Source: an uncultured Christensenellaceae bacterium (GTDB lineage: Bacteria > Bacillota > Clostridia > Christensenellales > Pumilibacteraceae). From it: a stretch of DNA of 64,000 bases. The number at the start of each line of letters is the position of its first letter. Position 1 is the stretch's first letter. Shown in pieces: positions 1 through 10,028 of this stretch. The DNA lies in the NCBI GenBank assembly GCA_910587595.1, contig CAJULQ010000001.1:248001-312000 (forward strand), in the 5' to 3' direction. The notes under the pieces are model-generated. The model was not told where the DNA came from. It worked only from the letters and a program-made list of their open reading frames with translations, and made no database searches. A program made the position numbers and the translations under genes.

Positions 1-3000
1 AAGCTGATCGGCAACGCCGAGCGGCGAATCCTTTAAGATCTCCACTTCGCCCTTATCGTTGCGCGCCGTGTAGGTATACACTTTCACCGAATACTGCGTA
101 AGCGTGGAACCCGCGTCAACGTCCTCGAAGATGCCGCCCTCGCCAGGCTTACTCACAAGCTGTACGGGGAACGGTCCGTTGCCCGGCTGTTGCGCCTCGG
201 TAACGCCGTACATCTTCACGTTGCCCACCGTTTTATCGTCGCCCACGGGCTTGTTGGGATACACGTAAATATTGAGCACTATTTTCACGGCCGACTTATT
301 GCCATCCACGTTGGTGCCGTTGAGCGTTGCCGACGGATCGCAAATATAGAACGTGACCGTATCGAACATGTGGTTCTCGCTCGTGCTGTAGTTGTGGAAG
401 TTGAGCGCGTCCACCGTAAACCGCGTGTAGCGCGACCCGCTGCCCACCGTGCTCGGCGTGAGCGAAATATAGTTGCTTATGTTCTGATACTGCGCCGCTT
501 GCCCCTTGTCGTAACTCGTAATGGCAAACGGAATATCGCCCGTAAGCGGCACAAGATACATGTTGTCGTCGTCGCCGCGGTCGATATCGGACGCAAAGTC
601 TTTGGTCTTGAGCGTTACTTGCTCGCCTTCATACATCTCGAGCGTGTAAACGTTGTCGGTGGTTTGCGTGCCGTGTTGCAAACGGTTTTCTTTCACAAAC
701 ACCGAATCGGGTTGCTCTTCTTTGAGCGCGCGGCCGAGCGTAACGTTGCCGCTTTCCGTATCGCGCGTGATCGCCGTAGGCGGCGACGAAATGACCGTGA
801 TGTTGAACGTGTAGGTCAACGTGTTCACGTTGTTCAGTCCGTCTACCGAGCTGTGGCCGTCGTAAAGCGTGATGCTCACGGTGGCGTTTTGCACGGCGCC
901 CAAAGCCTCGAACAATACCGCGGTGCTGCCGCTCACGGTGCTGCTGCCCTCATAAAGCATTTCGTTCATCAGCGTGGCTTGCACCATGTCCGACGATACT
1001 TTCACGGGATCGTTGGTCTTAAAGCGAAGCGTCCAAGGCGCGTCGTCGTTGGCGATAGACATATACCCGATGTTGCGGCGCGTGCCCTTGTTTTCGTTGG
1101 CGCCGTTGTTCGCCGATCTCGTTTGCAGATCGAAATCGGGCAAAATGGTGGTAACGTTGTCTTGGCTATACGCGGGATAACTGCTCGCCGGCGTGAAACC
1201 GTTCGAAGAGTCTGCGCGCACGCCTTCGTGATACGACCACTGCTCCACACCGCCCGTAAGGTTCTTACTCGAAACCGACGGTTCGTTGGTAAAGTAGGTG
1301 CCGTTGTAATTGTTCACGCCCGTGCCGTTGCCAACGGTGGTAGAGATGTTGGCGCCCGTCACAAAGCTTTCAAACGGCGTGGCATACAGCGTGAAATAGT
1401 CGCCCGTATACATGGTGATGTTGGTGGTTCTTTGCGCGTTGGCGCTCAGCGTGGGCGCCTTGTTGGCAATTTCCACCTTGATAAGGCAGTAAGCATACGA
1501 GCCGTAACGGTCGGTAAACACCAACACGATGTTGGCCGCCGTCTCGCTCGGCTTAAATCCGTAAGCGCGGTTTTTCACCGTAACGGTAAGACCCGTGTCG
1601 GTGGTTTCGCACGCAACGGCGCCCGTGGGGTTTTTGATCGCATCCCATTGGTTGGTGCCCGTGATCGGTTTGCCCGTGGCCGTGCCCGTCGCGCTGAGGA
1701 ACTGCACTTGCACGCGCTTGCCCTCTATTTGGGCGGGATAGTCGCCCGTGTCTTTGTCGATACCGTCCGCCAAGGTGTCTTCCAAGAGGTAATACCCTCT
1801 TTCTTGCACCATGTCGGCGTCCGAGAACAAGTCGGCAAACGAGAATTGTTGCGACTCGTCTTTGGCAAGCGACAACGAGCGGTTGGCCATTTGATACGTG
1901 CCTTTCACGCCGTTGATGGTGGCCTCCACACTCTGGATCTTTCCCGGCAAGTTGCGCGATACCACCGTAGGCGCGGAGTTGCGCACACGCACGTCTAAAG
2001 TGATCACGTCGAAACTCGATTCCGTGAACGTAGTGGTGTTGGCCGAATAGCCCACCGTAAGGCGGTCATACACAATGACCTTGAGCGGATAATAGCAGTA
2101 GTCCACCTTGCCTTGCGCGTTATACGCCACTTTCAAGCCGCGTTTGGCGGCCTCGGCGTTTATCTCGTCTTGACTCTTGCCCGCATCTTCGAGCGCTTTA
2201 TAATCGAACGTGGTGATACGGCGCGCTTGAATGTTGATAGACTTGGCGTCGTAGTCCACGGGCGATACAAAGAAGTACGCGTTGAAATACGGGTTGATGG
2301 ATAGAGGCGTGCCGTCTTTGGTAACGCACGAAATCGTCTGCCCGCCTTCCGTCACGTCGGCAATGGCAAGCTTTGCCATGTCCGCCGCCACAGCGCCCGC
2401 GTCGCGCTTGGCGCCGCTATTGTCATACAGCAAGCCGAAGTAGTCGGCAATGCGCTCTTTGCGCGTCGCGTCTATTTCTTCTTTATACTGCGTAACGATA
2501 TGCGCAAGCTGTTCGCTCGTAAGCGACGTAGACGTAAACGGCTCGGTATCGTTCACCCCCGCATACACGGGATTGCGCCGCGACTCTTTGCCCATAAACG
2601 ACGCCGACAAGAAATACATGTCTTCGCGGTAAGCCGTGTTGGCCGCCCACTGATCGGTCACCGTGTCGTAGCTGCGAATATAGTCGGTGTGCACCGCCGA
2701 AGGGATCTTATCGAGCTCGTAATTGGTGGTAAGCACAATGGTGTTGCCGCCCGACGTATCCTTAGAGGTGTTCACGGCATAGTGATTGGTTGCGGTGGCG
2801 TTATCGTCTTGATCCACCCGCAAAGCCGAGTTGGAAACATGCACGGGCACCGAAACTTCGATAGGATCATACATCTTATTGGGATTCTTGGCATAGCCCG
2901 AAATGCTCACCGAACTTTCCACTTTCTCCCACAGCGCCATGCGAATGGTAAGCGTGAGATTGCCCACCGAACGCAAGCTGTTTTTGCTAAAGAGCAAACC

Positions 3001-6000
3001 TACGGTATCCTCATAGAACTTGCCCGCGCCCGCCGTGTTGGAAACAACGGGGATCTCGCTGTCCTTGCGGCCGAAGAAACGTTGTTGCCCGTACAGATAG
3101 TTGGTTTTGTAGTTGGGGAAATCGCTGCCCTTGTTAGAGAGGTTTGCACCCGCGTCGCCGAAATCGCTTTCCTTGGCAAACTCGATGTTGATATACGGGT
3201 TGCCGTTGTTGCGCAGTTGATCGCCCGTCCAAGTGTTCACACCGTCCGAAAGCGTCATCACGCTCAAAATAGTGCCGATATTGGTGGTTTTGAGCGGCGA
3301 ATTGGCGCTCGTTGTATTATCGGGGATATCATACCACGCAAACTTTTCTTGCGCGGTGCCGCGTTTGGTAGATACGTCGTTGGCCACCGCCCAAGCAAAA
3401 TAGCTCACGGGCACGGCAACGGTACTGCCTTTTTCGGCGGGCACGGCAATGCCGTCGTAACGGAACAAGCCGATCTGCTCCCAGTTGCTGTTCACGGTGC
3501 GGTAGTCATACGTGCCTTGCGCGTCCGTTTGCGACCACAAGCCGTCCGTCTCGGGATCGCCCGTTTTCCACCGCGCGAAGTTGTTATAAAGACCCAACGT
3601 TTTGTGCGCCACGCTAAAGCCGAACACACCCGTGCCGTTTTGCGCGCCCGCGCCGTTGGCCAAAGCCGATTCGTTGTAGTTGGGTTCGGGATACGTGCCG
3701 TCAAACAAGCCTTGCGAGAAGCCGCGATCGCCCTTCCACAACAGCTTGGTGCCCTCGTCAAACGCCGAGAACCCGCCCGTGGTGATGGTAAACGAGCCGT
3801 CGGCGCCGTTCACTACGGGGTTGTTCACGTCGCGCAAACGAATGCGCACGTCAAACGTGGCGGGCGTATCGGTAAAGTTGAACGCAATGACCCAGTTGGT
3901 GGCATTGTTGGCCGCGTTGCCCGTAACGCGCTCGCCGTCTTCGTTAAAGAACAAGATTTGTATAACATTGTTTTCGGTGTAGTATTCGAGTTTGCTGTCT
4001 TCGCTCGTGTTATCGGGGAACGAAGTGTACATTCTCGTAACGGCAACGGCGTTGTTCACCGTGGTGCCGAATAGCGATACCGCGTTTTCGTCGTCGGCGC
4101 CGAATTCCGGCTTATTGTGCACCACCACTTGCGGTTCGCCCGTGGTCGTGTCATTATTGCCCTTATACGTGGCGCCGTATAACGCCAAGCCTTGGCTGCC
4201 GTCGGCGTCTTGCGCGATCACGCGCACTTGATCGGCCGTGTAGTTAAAGCTAAGCCCCGTACCCGTGAGCGCGGTGGTCATCGCATCGCGATAATACACC
4301 ATCGATTGCGCGTTAGACGCAATAAACCGCGGCTTTTCGATACGCTTAATGGGCGTTGCGTTGTTCTCCAACCCGTGTTGCTCGGGAGCATACACGTTGC
4401 GGTTGGGGTTGTCGGTAAGCTGCATGGCGTAATACACGCTGCCGCCGGCGGTGTTCGTGGGAACGTCCGTTTTTTCCGAATCCACGCCCCACGCATAATC
4501 AGGTTTGGCATTGGGCGAAGTTTCCTTGTTGTCCATGGCGTTCTCGCCCGTCATGTCGGCATACTTGGGCGTGGAGTTCACCACTTCCACTTGGAACATA
4601 TACTCGGCCGCCTCCGAACTGCCGCCGTAGTTATCGGTAACGCTAAACTTGATCCACAAGCCGCCGGGAATGCCGAGCGTAGACGACTTGCCTTCCAAGA
4701 TAATGCGCCCCGACCCCGCGCGAACGCCCGAGCCGTAGCCCACGCGCGCGGTGATATAGTTGTTGTTGCCGTATTCGTCGCCGAATTGCACAAAGTTGCC
4801 GTTTTTGTCCAGCGTGCCCACGTAAATGGTTTGCAAGTTGTCGGCAAATTGAATGCTGTCGCCGTCCACGTCGTCGAAAAGATCGTCGAGCGTAAATTCG
4901 CGCACGTTATAGCTTTCGTCGTTGATCACGTAATACGTGTTGGTGTTCGAGGCCGTGCCCTTGTCCGTTTCGAACGTAGAGCTGTTGCCGAGCGCGGTGT
5001 CAGCCGTAAGATAAAACACCTTGTTTTCGGCCACGCGCTTGGTGGGCAACGAGTTATCCACGCGGATCTGCACCGTAACGTTGATGATCGCGCCCGTAGA
5101 CGAAGTCATGGAATACGTAAAGTATACCGGCGAGAATTCGGGCGAACGGTATTTGGCGTTGATCTTAAAGTATTCGGCGCTGTAGCCGGGATCGGTGCCC
5201 TTCTTGTTGTCGGGCGTGTCGTCCACGTATTCCACCGACGCATAAATGCCGCCGTTGGTTACGCGCGGGTTGGTGTCCGCAATGCGGAACCGCTCGAAGT
5301 GGAAATCGTTTACTTGCGTGGGCGCGCCCTCGGGCGTATCCGACGCCATAACGGCAATGTTTTTGTTAAGGCCTTGCACAAGCTCAGAATACCCTTCGCC
5401 GTTGGGCACGGTGTTGTATTTGGCATTCTGCCCCTCTTTGCCGTAGTTCACCGAATAGGTGCTTTGGTTATACAGCAGATCGTACGGGCTGATATACAAA
5501 TACTCGCTGGGCGTCATCTTGTGCGTGCGGAAAGTGAACATCACCGAGCCGTCGTTCATGTTCTCGCGATACGCACTGCCGCCCCACGTGTTATTCAAAG
5601 GATACGCGGCATTGGGGCGCGTGTTAAAGTTATACGGCGAACCGATATTGGTGCGCGCCGACGTTTCGGTGTTGTTTACCTTCACCGCAATGCGCAAACG
5701 CGTGGCCGCGGGGCTGGTATCGCCCGAGAACGAATCGAATACGTCCACGTAAAAGCTCAGATACTTGCCCATGGTGTATTTGTTGAGCGTCACTTTCATG
5801 CCCGCATACTTCACAAACGTGCCGTTTGCGTCCGAGTATACGTCGATCATGCCGCTGTCATACAAATAGTTGATCTGCGCGTCCGTAAGTAGCGCCAATA
5901 TGCGCACGTCGGCATACAGATCCACTTTTTCTACCGTGTAAAATTCCTTAAAGCCGTCGGCAACGTTCGTGATATCGTTGTGCGTTTGGCTAAAAGCCGC

Positions 6001-8991
6001 AAACGTGTTGTTGTTATACGTATTGTTGGCAATAAACACGGGATCGCGCAAAGCGCCATACGCCTCGTTGCTCGCGTTGGCCGACGCAAACGTGATCGTT
6101 TTGCCGCCAAGCGTTATGGTGCGGTTGGGGTTGGTCGCGGCATAGTCCACGCTCATGTTGTCGCGGTCGAATGCAAACGCCGAAACCGACTTGCCGTCTT
6201 GCATTTTGGCGTTCCACTTGCTGGCGTTGCCGCCCGCATAGTTATCGGTGCCCACCGTAGCATACGAGCCGTTTAATAGCATGGAAATGGGCGAGAAATA
6301 GTAAACGTCGCCCGCGTTGCCCGAAATGCTCGGACTGTTGGCCTCGGTAGGCGCGGCGCTCGTCACCGTGATAGCCACGGGGAACCATATGCCCGTATCC
6401 GACGTGTCGCCCTCGTCTTGCAAGCGGAGCATGATATAGAAATGCCCCACGTTGGCCGACGCGCCGCGATCGGCGCGGTAAAGGTTGCGCGTGGCCTTGT
6501 TGCCAAGCACCGTGATAGACGTGCGGTTTTTATTTACATAATAGCCCGCATACGAAATATTGGAGTTGCCCTCGCCCGCTTGACTGCCGAACGTGTTGTC
6601 GGCGTCGGCATGCGCGTCGCGATACAGCCAGTTGGCCTTAAAGTCGGTTACCCGCGCCGTTTGCGCCGTGGTGGTAACCGCGGGGTCGGTTTCGGCATAT
6701 TTATCGCTCGGCTTGCCCACGTTGTAGTTGCGATCGTAGGCCGCGCTGTAATAGTCGCCGCCGTCCGATTCCTTTTTCACGTTGCCGTATTGATCCAATG
6801 CCACAAACTCGTGATCGGGCACGATCACTTGTTGAATGGTGAGCGCGTTGCCGTCGGGATCGCGGCAAATATCGCTGAGGTTGAGCGTTACGCTCTCGCC
6901 CGACTTGACCACCGCGTGCGGCGCGGGATCGAGCATGGTAGGCCGCGTGTTATCCACGCGATACACAATATCAAACGTGGTGGTGCCGAAGTTCTCGCCG
7001 CTGTTTTTGCAACGCAAGCGCACCGTCACCGTAATGCGGTAATAGTTGGGGCCGGCGGGCACGTTGGCCACGCCGCGCAACGCAATGCGCCCATACGCCG
7101 CATTCACGTCGTTCACCGTGCTCGTGGCATTGTTGGCATACGAAGTATACGTTATGGCATTTTGTTTGGTGTAATCGGTAAAATAGCTGCTGTCTTGCCC
7201 GCCCGCGTTGGTGATAGGCTCCGCCGCATTGTTGGCTTTGGCATAGCGGTTTCTATCATAAGAAATGTCGGCAAAGTGCACCACCTCTTCATTGGCATGA
7301 TTGTTGGTGGTGGTGAAAAGGTTGCCGATATCCAAAACCGTGTCTTTATTGGTGGAAAGCGGCTTTTTCAAAAACAGCGTTTTGCGCGCGCCCGATCCGT
7401 GCACGGGGTTGTAGATAACCGTGCCCGCGCCCGTTTCCGCGCTGGCCGCGTTCGTGGTGGTGCTATCCCCGAATTTATATTCGTTGGTTTCCTTGTTGGG
7501 CATGGATAATGCGCCGTAGCGACATGTAGCCGTGAATGTAAAGAATACTTTTACGCCCACGTCCGTGCCACCGGCGCTATTAACAGCGCCGTTTTTCACG
7601 TCTTTTACTTGCACATAAAATCTTTTGGTGCCCGACCAATACCGCCGCGCGCGGATCTGGAACGTGTAGCCCCCCACCGCCGCGTTGCGTATCTCTAAAT
7701 AATAGTTGCCCGAACCCACCGCCGTGGCCGAAGAACTTGTGTTGGCCGCCGTAAACACGTCGGCGGTAGCCAAACGTACGTATTCCACGCCGTTGGTTGT
7801 GTCCTTATCGGTGCCGTTCAATTTGAGCTGCGCACTCGCTTGCGCCGTATCGCGACTGTCGATTTGCACGTTGAACCAATCCGTTTTATTGAGATCGGCA
7901 TGCGCCGCCGCCGTTTGCTCGGGCGGCTGATCCAACAAGGTAATGCGCGCAAAACCATTACCTTGATGACCCGTTTCTGTGCTTGTTGAGTTTATCGTCG
8001 TCACGGGCAATGCAGCATTACCAGCAATCAAATTTACCTCTGTTAAATAATTTGCTGTGGTTAAAAGCGACGATTTTCCCGTAGGATAATAAGAAGCATA
8101 CTGCGAACACCAAGCGTAACCCGAACCGCCGCTACCATTCGGCCAAGTAGAAGCACCGCCATACCAACCGCCACCAGCACCACCAGTTGCCCAACCGTCA
8201 CAACCATTTGACCCCCCATTCCATCCACCAAATGAATATTTATTGCTCTGTGGTGAAGTAACGCCTTTACCAAAAACACCCGTCTGCGGACTGGTCGAAT
8301 ATGTGGTCGAACCCGGCGCAGATATAGTTGCACTTCTCCAAGTTCCACTACCATTAGTGCCACTTAAAACTGACGTAGTTGCCGCAGAACGCGATGCAAC
8401 GCTTGCTTTATCATAGTTATTTTGAGAATTTCCGTGTAATCCACCGCCGCCACCGGCCACAATAATGCGACTATTAAAGTGTGTACTACTATCCCATGTA
8501 GTATTACCATTTGCCGCGCCTGCTAACGATATATCCGTACCACCGCCACCGCCAGTGCTACCCCAAGAACTTCCCGTAGGATTAGTGTTACCACCCTGTC
8601 CGCCTACATGCACATAAAGAGTTGTACTTGCAGTTAAAGCAAGCACACCGGTTGAATATCCTCCGCGACCCGCAATTTTAGAAGAATAACGTGAATCCTC
8701 ACCACCACCGGCACCCCACACTTGCAAACGATATCTTCCTTGCGGCAAAATTATGGTCTGCACATTGCCCGTATAGGCGAAATCATAATATTTGTTATGA
8801 TTGTTATCCGTACCCGTAGTATAACTAACATCAGCGTCCTCGTCCATGCCGTCCGAAGTCGCCGATTTCTGTGCGGCCGCCGCTTGCGCCCGTTCCACAC
8901 CAAGTATGCTCACGCCCGAAACAGCCAAAAGCGCCGCCAACACAACCGTTAGCAGCCACGGCAACACCCGTCTTTTCGCTCTCTCCACCAT
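1..8991 (-). CDS. Giant secreted surface protein: ALK-type glycine-rich domain plus cadherin-like repeats (3' end outside window)
   Basis: The frame is open from an ATG at 8991 to the left edge, giving 2997 codons with no stop, so the C-terminus is missing. GAGAGGA upstream is a plausible Shine-Dalgarno. Residues 1-38 are a signal peptide (basic start, hydrophobic core, ending ERAQA). Residues about 68-350 match the glycine-rich domain of ALK/LTK receptors: a YRLQVWGAGGG strand at 87-97, GGYSTGV, LYVHVGGQGG, RIIVAGGGGG and two cysteines. The rest is a chain of beta-rich modules, each opening with N-x-x-P-T/K and carrying calcium-type acidic motifs such as RDPDGNALT, DDVDGDSIQF and FSDAD, as in cadherin-like adhesion repeats. 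It is probably an adhesin or surface-layer component. The ligand is unknown, and the anchor, if any, lies beyond the window. Confidence 0.85.
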   Translation of the reverse strand, partial: MVERAKRRVLPWLLTVVLAALLAVSGVSILGVERAQAAAAQKSATSDGMDEDADVSYTTGTDNNHNKYYDFAYTGNVQTIILPQGRYRLQVWGAGGGEDSRYSSKIAGRGGYSTGVLALTASTTLYVHVGGQGGNTNPTGSSWGSTGGGGGTDISLAGAANGNTTWDSSTHFNSRIIVAGGGGGLHGNSQNNYDKASVASRSAATTSVLSGTNGSGTWRSATISAPGSTTYSTSPQTGVFGKGVTSPQSNKYSFGGWNGGSNGCDGWATGGAGGGWYGGASTWPNGSGGSGYAWCSQYASYYPTGKSSLLTTANYLTEVNLIAGNAALPVTTINSTSTETGHQGNGFARITLLDQPPEQTAAAHADLNKTDWFNVQIDSRDTAQASAQLKLNGTDKDTTNGVEYVRLATADVFTAANTSSSATAVGSGNYYLEIRNAAVGGYTFQIRARRYWSGTKRFYVQVKDVKNGAVNSAGGTDVGVKVFFTFTATCRYGALSMPNKETNEYKFGDSTTTNAASAETGAGTVIYNPVHGSGARKTLFLKKPLSTNKDTVLDIGNLFTTTNNHANEEVVHFADISYDRNRYAKANNAAEPITNAGGQDSSYFTDYTKQNAITYTSYANNATSTVNDVNAAYGRIALRGVANVPAGPNYYRITVTVRLRCKNSGENFGTTTFDIVYRVDNTRPTMLDPAPHAVVKSGESVTLNLSDICRDPDGNALTIQQVIVPDHEFVALDQYGNVKKESDGGDYYSAAYDRNYNVGKPSDKYAETDPAVTTTAQTARVTDFKANWLYRDAHADADNTFGSQAGEGNSNISYAGYYVNKNRTSITVLGNKATRNLYRADRGASANVGHFYIMLRLQDEGDTSDTGIWFPVAITVTSAAPTEANSPSISGNAGDVYYFSPISMLLNGSYATVGTDNYAGGNASKWNAKMQDGKSVSAFAFDRDNMSVDYAATNPNRTITLGGKTITFASANASNEAYGALRDPVFIANNTYNNNTFAAFSQTHNDITNVADGFKEFYTVEKVDLYADVRILALLTDAQINYLYDSGMIDVYSDANGTFVKYAGMKVTLNKYTMGKYLSFYVDVFDSFSGDTSPAATRLRIAVKVNNTETSARTNIGSPYNFNTRPNAAYPLNNTWGGSAYRENMNDGSVMFTFRTHKMTPSEYLYISPYDLLYNQSTYSVNYGKEGQNAKYNTVPNGEGYSELVQGLNKNIAVMASDTPEGAPTQVNDFHFERFRIADTNPRVTNGGIYASVEYVDDTPDNKKGTDPGYSAEYFKINAKYRSPEFSPVYFTYSMTSSTGAIINVTVQIRVDNSLPTKRVAENKVFYLTADTALGNSSTFETDKGTASNTNTYYVINDESYNVREFTLDDLFDDVDGDSIQFADNLQTIYVGTLDKNGNFVQFGDEYGNNNYITARVGYGSGVRAGSGRIILEGKSSTLGIPGGLWIKFSVTDNYGGSSEAAEYMFQVEVVNSTPKYADMTGENAMDNKETSPNAKPDYAWGVDSEKTDVPTNTAGGSVYYAMQLTDNPNRNVYAPEQHGLENNATPIKRIEKPRFIASNAQSMVYYRDAMTTALTGTGLSFNYTADQVRVIAQDADGSQGLALYGATYKGNNDTTTGEPQVVVHNKPEFGADDENAVSLFGTTVNNAVAVTRMYTSFPDNTSEDSKLEYYTENNVIQILFFNEDGERVTGNAANNATNWVIAFNFTDTPATFDVRIRLRDVNNPVVNGADGSFTITTGGFSAFDEGTKLLWKGDRGFSQGLFDGTYPEPNYNESALANGAGAQNGTGVFGFSVAHKTLGLYNNFARWKTGDPETDGLWSQTDAQGTYDYRTVNSNWEQIGLFRYDGIAVPAEKGSTVAVPVSYFAWAVANDVSTKRGTAQEKFAWYDIPDNTTSANSPLKTTNIGTILSVMTLSDGVNTWTGDQLRNNGNPYINIEFAKESDFGDAGANLSNKGSDFPNYKTNYLYGQQRFFGRKDSEIPVVSNTAGAGKFYEDTVGLLFSKNSLRSVGNLTLTIRMALWEKVESSVSISGYAKNPNKMYDPIEVSVPVHVSNSALRVDQDDNATATNHYAVNTSKDTSGGNTIVLTTNYELDKIPSAVHTDYIRSYDTVTDQWAANTAYREDMYFLSASFMGKESRRNPVYAGVNDTEPFTSTSLTSEQLAHIVTQYKEEIDATRKERIADYFGLLYDNSGAKRDAGAVAADMAKLAIADVTEGGQTISCVTKDGTPLSINPYFNAYFFVSPVDYDAKSINIQARRITTFDYKALEDAGKSQDEINAEAAKRGLKVAYNAQGKVDYCYYPLKVIVYDRLTVGYSANTTTFTESSFDVITLDVRVRNSAPTVVSRNLPGKIQSVEATINGVKGTYQMANRSLSLAKDESQQFSFADLFSDADMVQERGYYLLEDTLADGIDKDTGDYPAQIEGKRVQVQFLSATGTATGKPITGTNQWDAIKNPTGAVACETTDTGLTVTVKNRAYGFKPSETAANIVLVFTDRYGSYAYCLIKVEIANKAPTLSANAQRTTNITMYTGDYFTLYATPFESFVTGANISTTVGNGTGVNNYNGTYFTNEPSVSSKNLTGGVEQWSYHEGVRADSSNGFTPASSYPAYSQDNVTTILPDFDLQTRSANNGANENKGTRRNIGYMSIANDDAPWTLRFKTNDPVKVSSDMVQATLMNEMLYEGSSTVSGSTAVLFEALGAVQNATVSITLYDGHSSVDGLNNVNTLTYTFNITVISSPPTAITRDTESGNVTLGRALKEEQPDSVFVKENRLQHGTQTTDNVYTLEMYEGEQVTLKTKDFASDIDRGDDDNMYLVPLTGDIPFAITSYDKGQAAQYQNISNYISLTPSTVGSGSRYTRFTVDALNFHNYSTSENHMFDTVTFYICDPSATLNGTNVDGNKSAVKIVLNIYVYPNKPVGDDKTVGNVKMYGVTEAQQPGNGPFPVQLVSKPGEGGIFEDVDAGSTLTQYSVKVYTYTARNDKGEVEILKDSPLGVADQL

Positions 8992-9029
8992 ACTTACTCT
9001 CTATCCTCTCTTGTCTTAATTTTTTACTG

Positions 9030-9300
9030 TTTTGTTTGTATTGTTGCGTTCAAGACCTCTCCACTGCGAGTAGATTTCTCCACTCGCTACGCTCGGTCGA
9101 AATGACATTGCCGTGGCACTGTCACCCCGAGCACGCGTCACCGCCACACCCGTGTCACCCCGAGCGTAGCCGAGGGGTCTACTCGTTTCTTTTAAGACCT
9201 CTCCACTGCGGTCGAGGTGACAGCTTAGTAGCAATTACATTTGCCCCTTTCTGTCATTTCGACCGGAGCGCACCGGCGCGTAGCGGAGAAATCTACCCCG
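9030..9300. repeat. Cluster of dispersed intergenic repeats, types A and B
   Basis: This stretch upstream of the giant gene holds no credible gene. It contains type B (AGATTTCTCC...GGTCGAAATGACA) at 9072-9107 and inverted at about 9251-9294. It also contains type A (TGTCACCCCGAG...GAGGGGTCT) at 9152-9180, and a related AAGACCTCTCCACTGCG...GAGGTGACA element at about 9193-9223. The same sequences recur at 9530-9722, 10340-10585 and 43345-43502. Short open frames here encode the familiar spurious peptides (HPERSRG, FDRSA), which mark noncoding repeats rather than genes. Confidence 0.85.
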
Positions 9301-9365
9301 CACGTGCATACACTCTGCACCAATACACATACCATTCTACACCACAATACGGCGCTTGTCAATGC

Positions 9366-9523
9366 TTTGTTCACAAATTTATGAACAAATTGTAAACAAA
9401 TTGTGAACAAAGTTCATAATTTCGGCATTTTCACCATTTTTTCGACCCATTTACACACTATATTATGAACAAATTGTAAACAAAAAATGAACACAGCCCC
9501 AACTGTGTTCATAATTTGTTTAT
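9366..9523. repeat. Iteron-like array of AATTTGTTYAY motifs with hairpin
   Basis: Read on the minus strand, 9379-9413 is about three tandem 11-bp units of the form AATTTGTTYAY. A perfect inverted pair TTTGTTCA/TGAACAAA lies at 9366-9373 and 9382-9389. A 22-bp direct repeat (9379-9400 and 9463-9484) reproduces two of the units. The second group runs into a hairpin with 20-bp arms (9477-9496 and 9503-9522, two mismatches, six-base loop) followed by a T-rich run on the plus strand. The region is very AT-rich compared with its neighbours. The 11-bp phasing suggests one protein contact per helical turn. No function is assigned. Confidence 0.6.
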
Positions 9524-9529
9524 ATTTTT

Positions 9530-9722
9530 TAAGACCTCTCCACTTCGGTCGAGGTGACAATGTAGTTGCAATTACATTTGCCCCTTTCTGTCATTTCGAC
9601 CGGAGCGCGCAAGCGCGTAGCGGAGAAATCTTTTTCTCGTTTCTTTCAAGACCTCTCCACTTCGAATAGATTTCTCCACTCGCTCCGCTCGGTCGAAATG
9701 ACATTGCCGTGGCACTGTCACC
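9530..9722. repeat. Second cluster of dispersed repeats
   Basis: The cluster contains an AAGACCTCTCCACTTCGG...GAGGTGACA element at about 9530-9560 and an inverted type B copy at 9588-9631. A direct type B copy lies at 9667-9704. A partial type A (CACTGTCACCCCG) ends right at the -35 box of the toxin-antitoxin promoter. No coding sequence is supported here. Confidence 0.85.
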
Positions 9723-9726
9723 CCGC

Positions 9727-9767
9727 TTGACAATATGCCAATATTATGGTATTATTATGACATAATA
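9727..9767 (+). promoter_or_regulatory. Toxin-antitoxin promoter and palindromic operator
   Basis: TTGACA (9727-9732), a 17-bp spacer and TATTAT (9750-9755) form a near-consensus promoter. A perfect palindrome, TATTATG-A-CATAATA (9753-9767), overlaps the -10 box, which is where an antitoxin would bind to repress its own operon. A weaker dyad, CCAATATTATGG (9738-9749), lies in the spacer. Confidence 0.75.
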
Positions 9768-9785
9768 AAAAGGAGAACAATAACC

Positions 9786-10028
9786 ATGCCGCACATTATT
9801 CCTATCACCGATCTTCGGGACACCAACAAAATCACCGAACTTTGCGCCACCAACGAACCCGTTTTTGTTACCAAAAACGGCTACGGCTCTTTGGTTTTGA
9901 TGAGCATGCAAGCCTACGAGGAATCGCTAGACGCTCCTTATGTTTTCGAGGGTTTACGCCAAGTGCAAGAAGGCAAAACCACAGACGGCGAAAAATTCTT
10001 AAAGGAACGGCTTGCCAAATATGAATAA
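9786..10028 (+). CDS. Phd/YefM-family antitoxin
   Basis: This 80-residue protein starts at an ATG preceded by AAAGGAG at a normal distance; an upstream in-frame start would lie inside the promoter. The N-terminal half (PITDLRDTNKITELC, then PVFVTKNGYGSLVLMS) is the Phd/YefM DNA-binding fold. In that family it represses its own promoter and presents a C-terminal segment that wraps the toxin. The stop codon overlaps the toxin start by 8 bases (ATGAATAA), typical of co-translated toxin-antitoxin pairs. The palindrome over the -10 box is the likely binding site. Confidence 0.85.
   Translation: MPHIIPITDLRDTNKITELCATNEPVFVTKNGYGSLVLMSMQAYEESLDAPYVFEGLRQVQEGKTTDGEKFLKERLAKYE

Noticed and set aside
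190..7509. Long plus-strand open frames (for example 190-1998, 2500-4074, 4192-5892, 6418-7509), rich in Arg, His and Val
   Set aside because: They are antisense shadows of the giant surface gene on the minus strand, with unnatural composition, no Shine-Dalgarno and no recognisable domain.
1..8991. Prophage tail fibre or host-specificity protein
   Set aside because: It has a signal peptide and cadherin-like modules and no phage structural genes are nearby.
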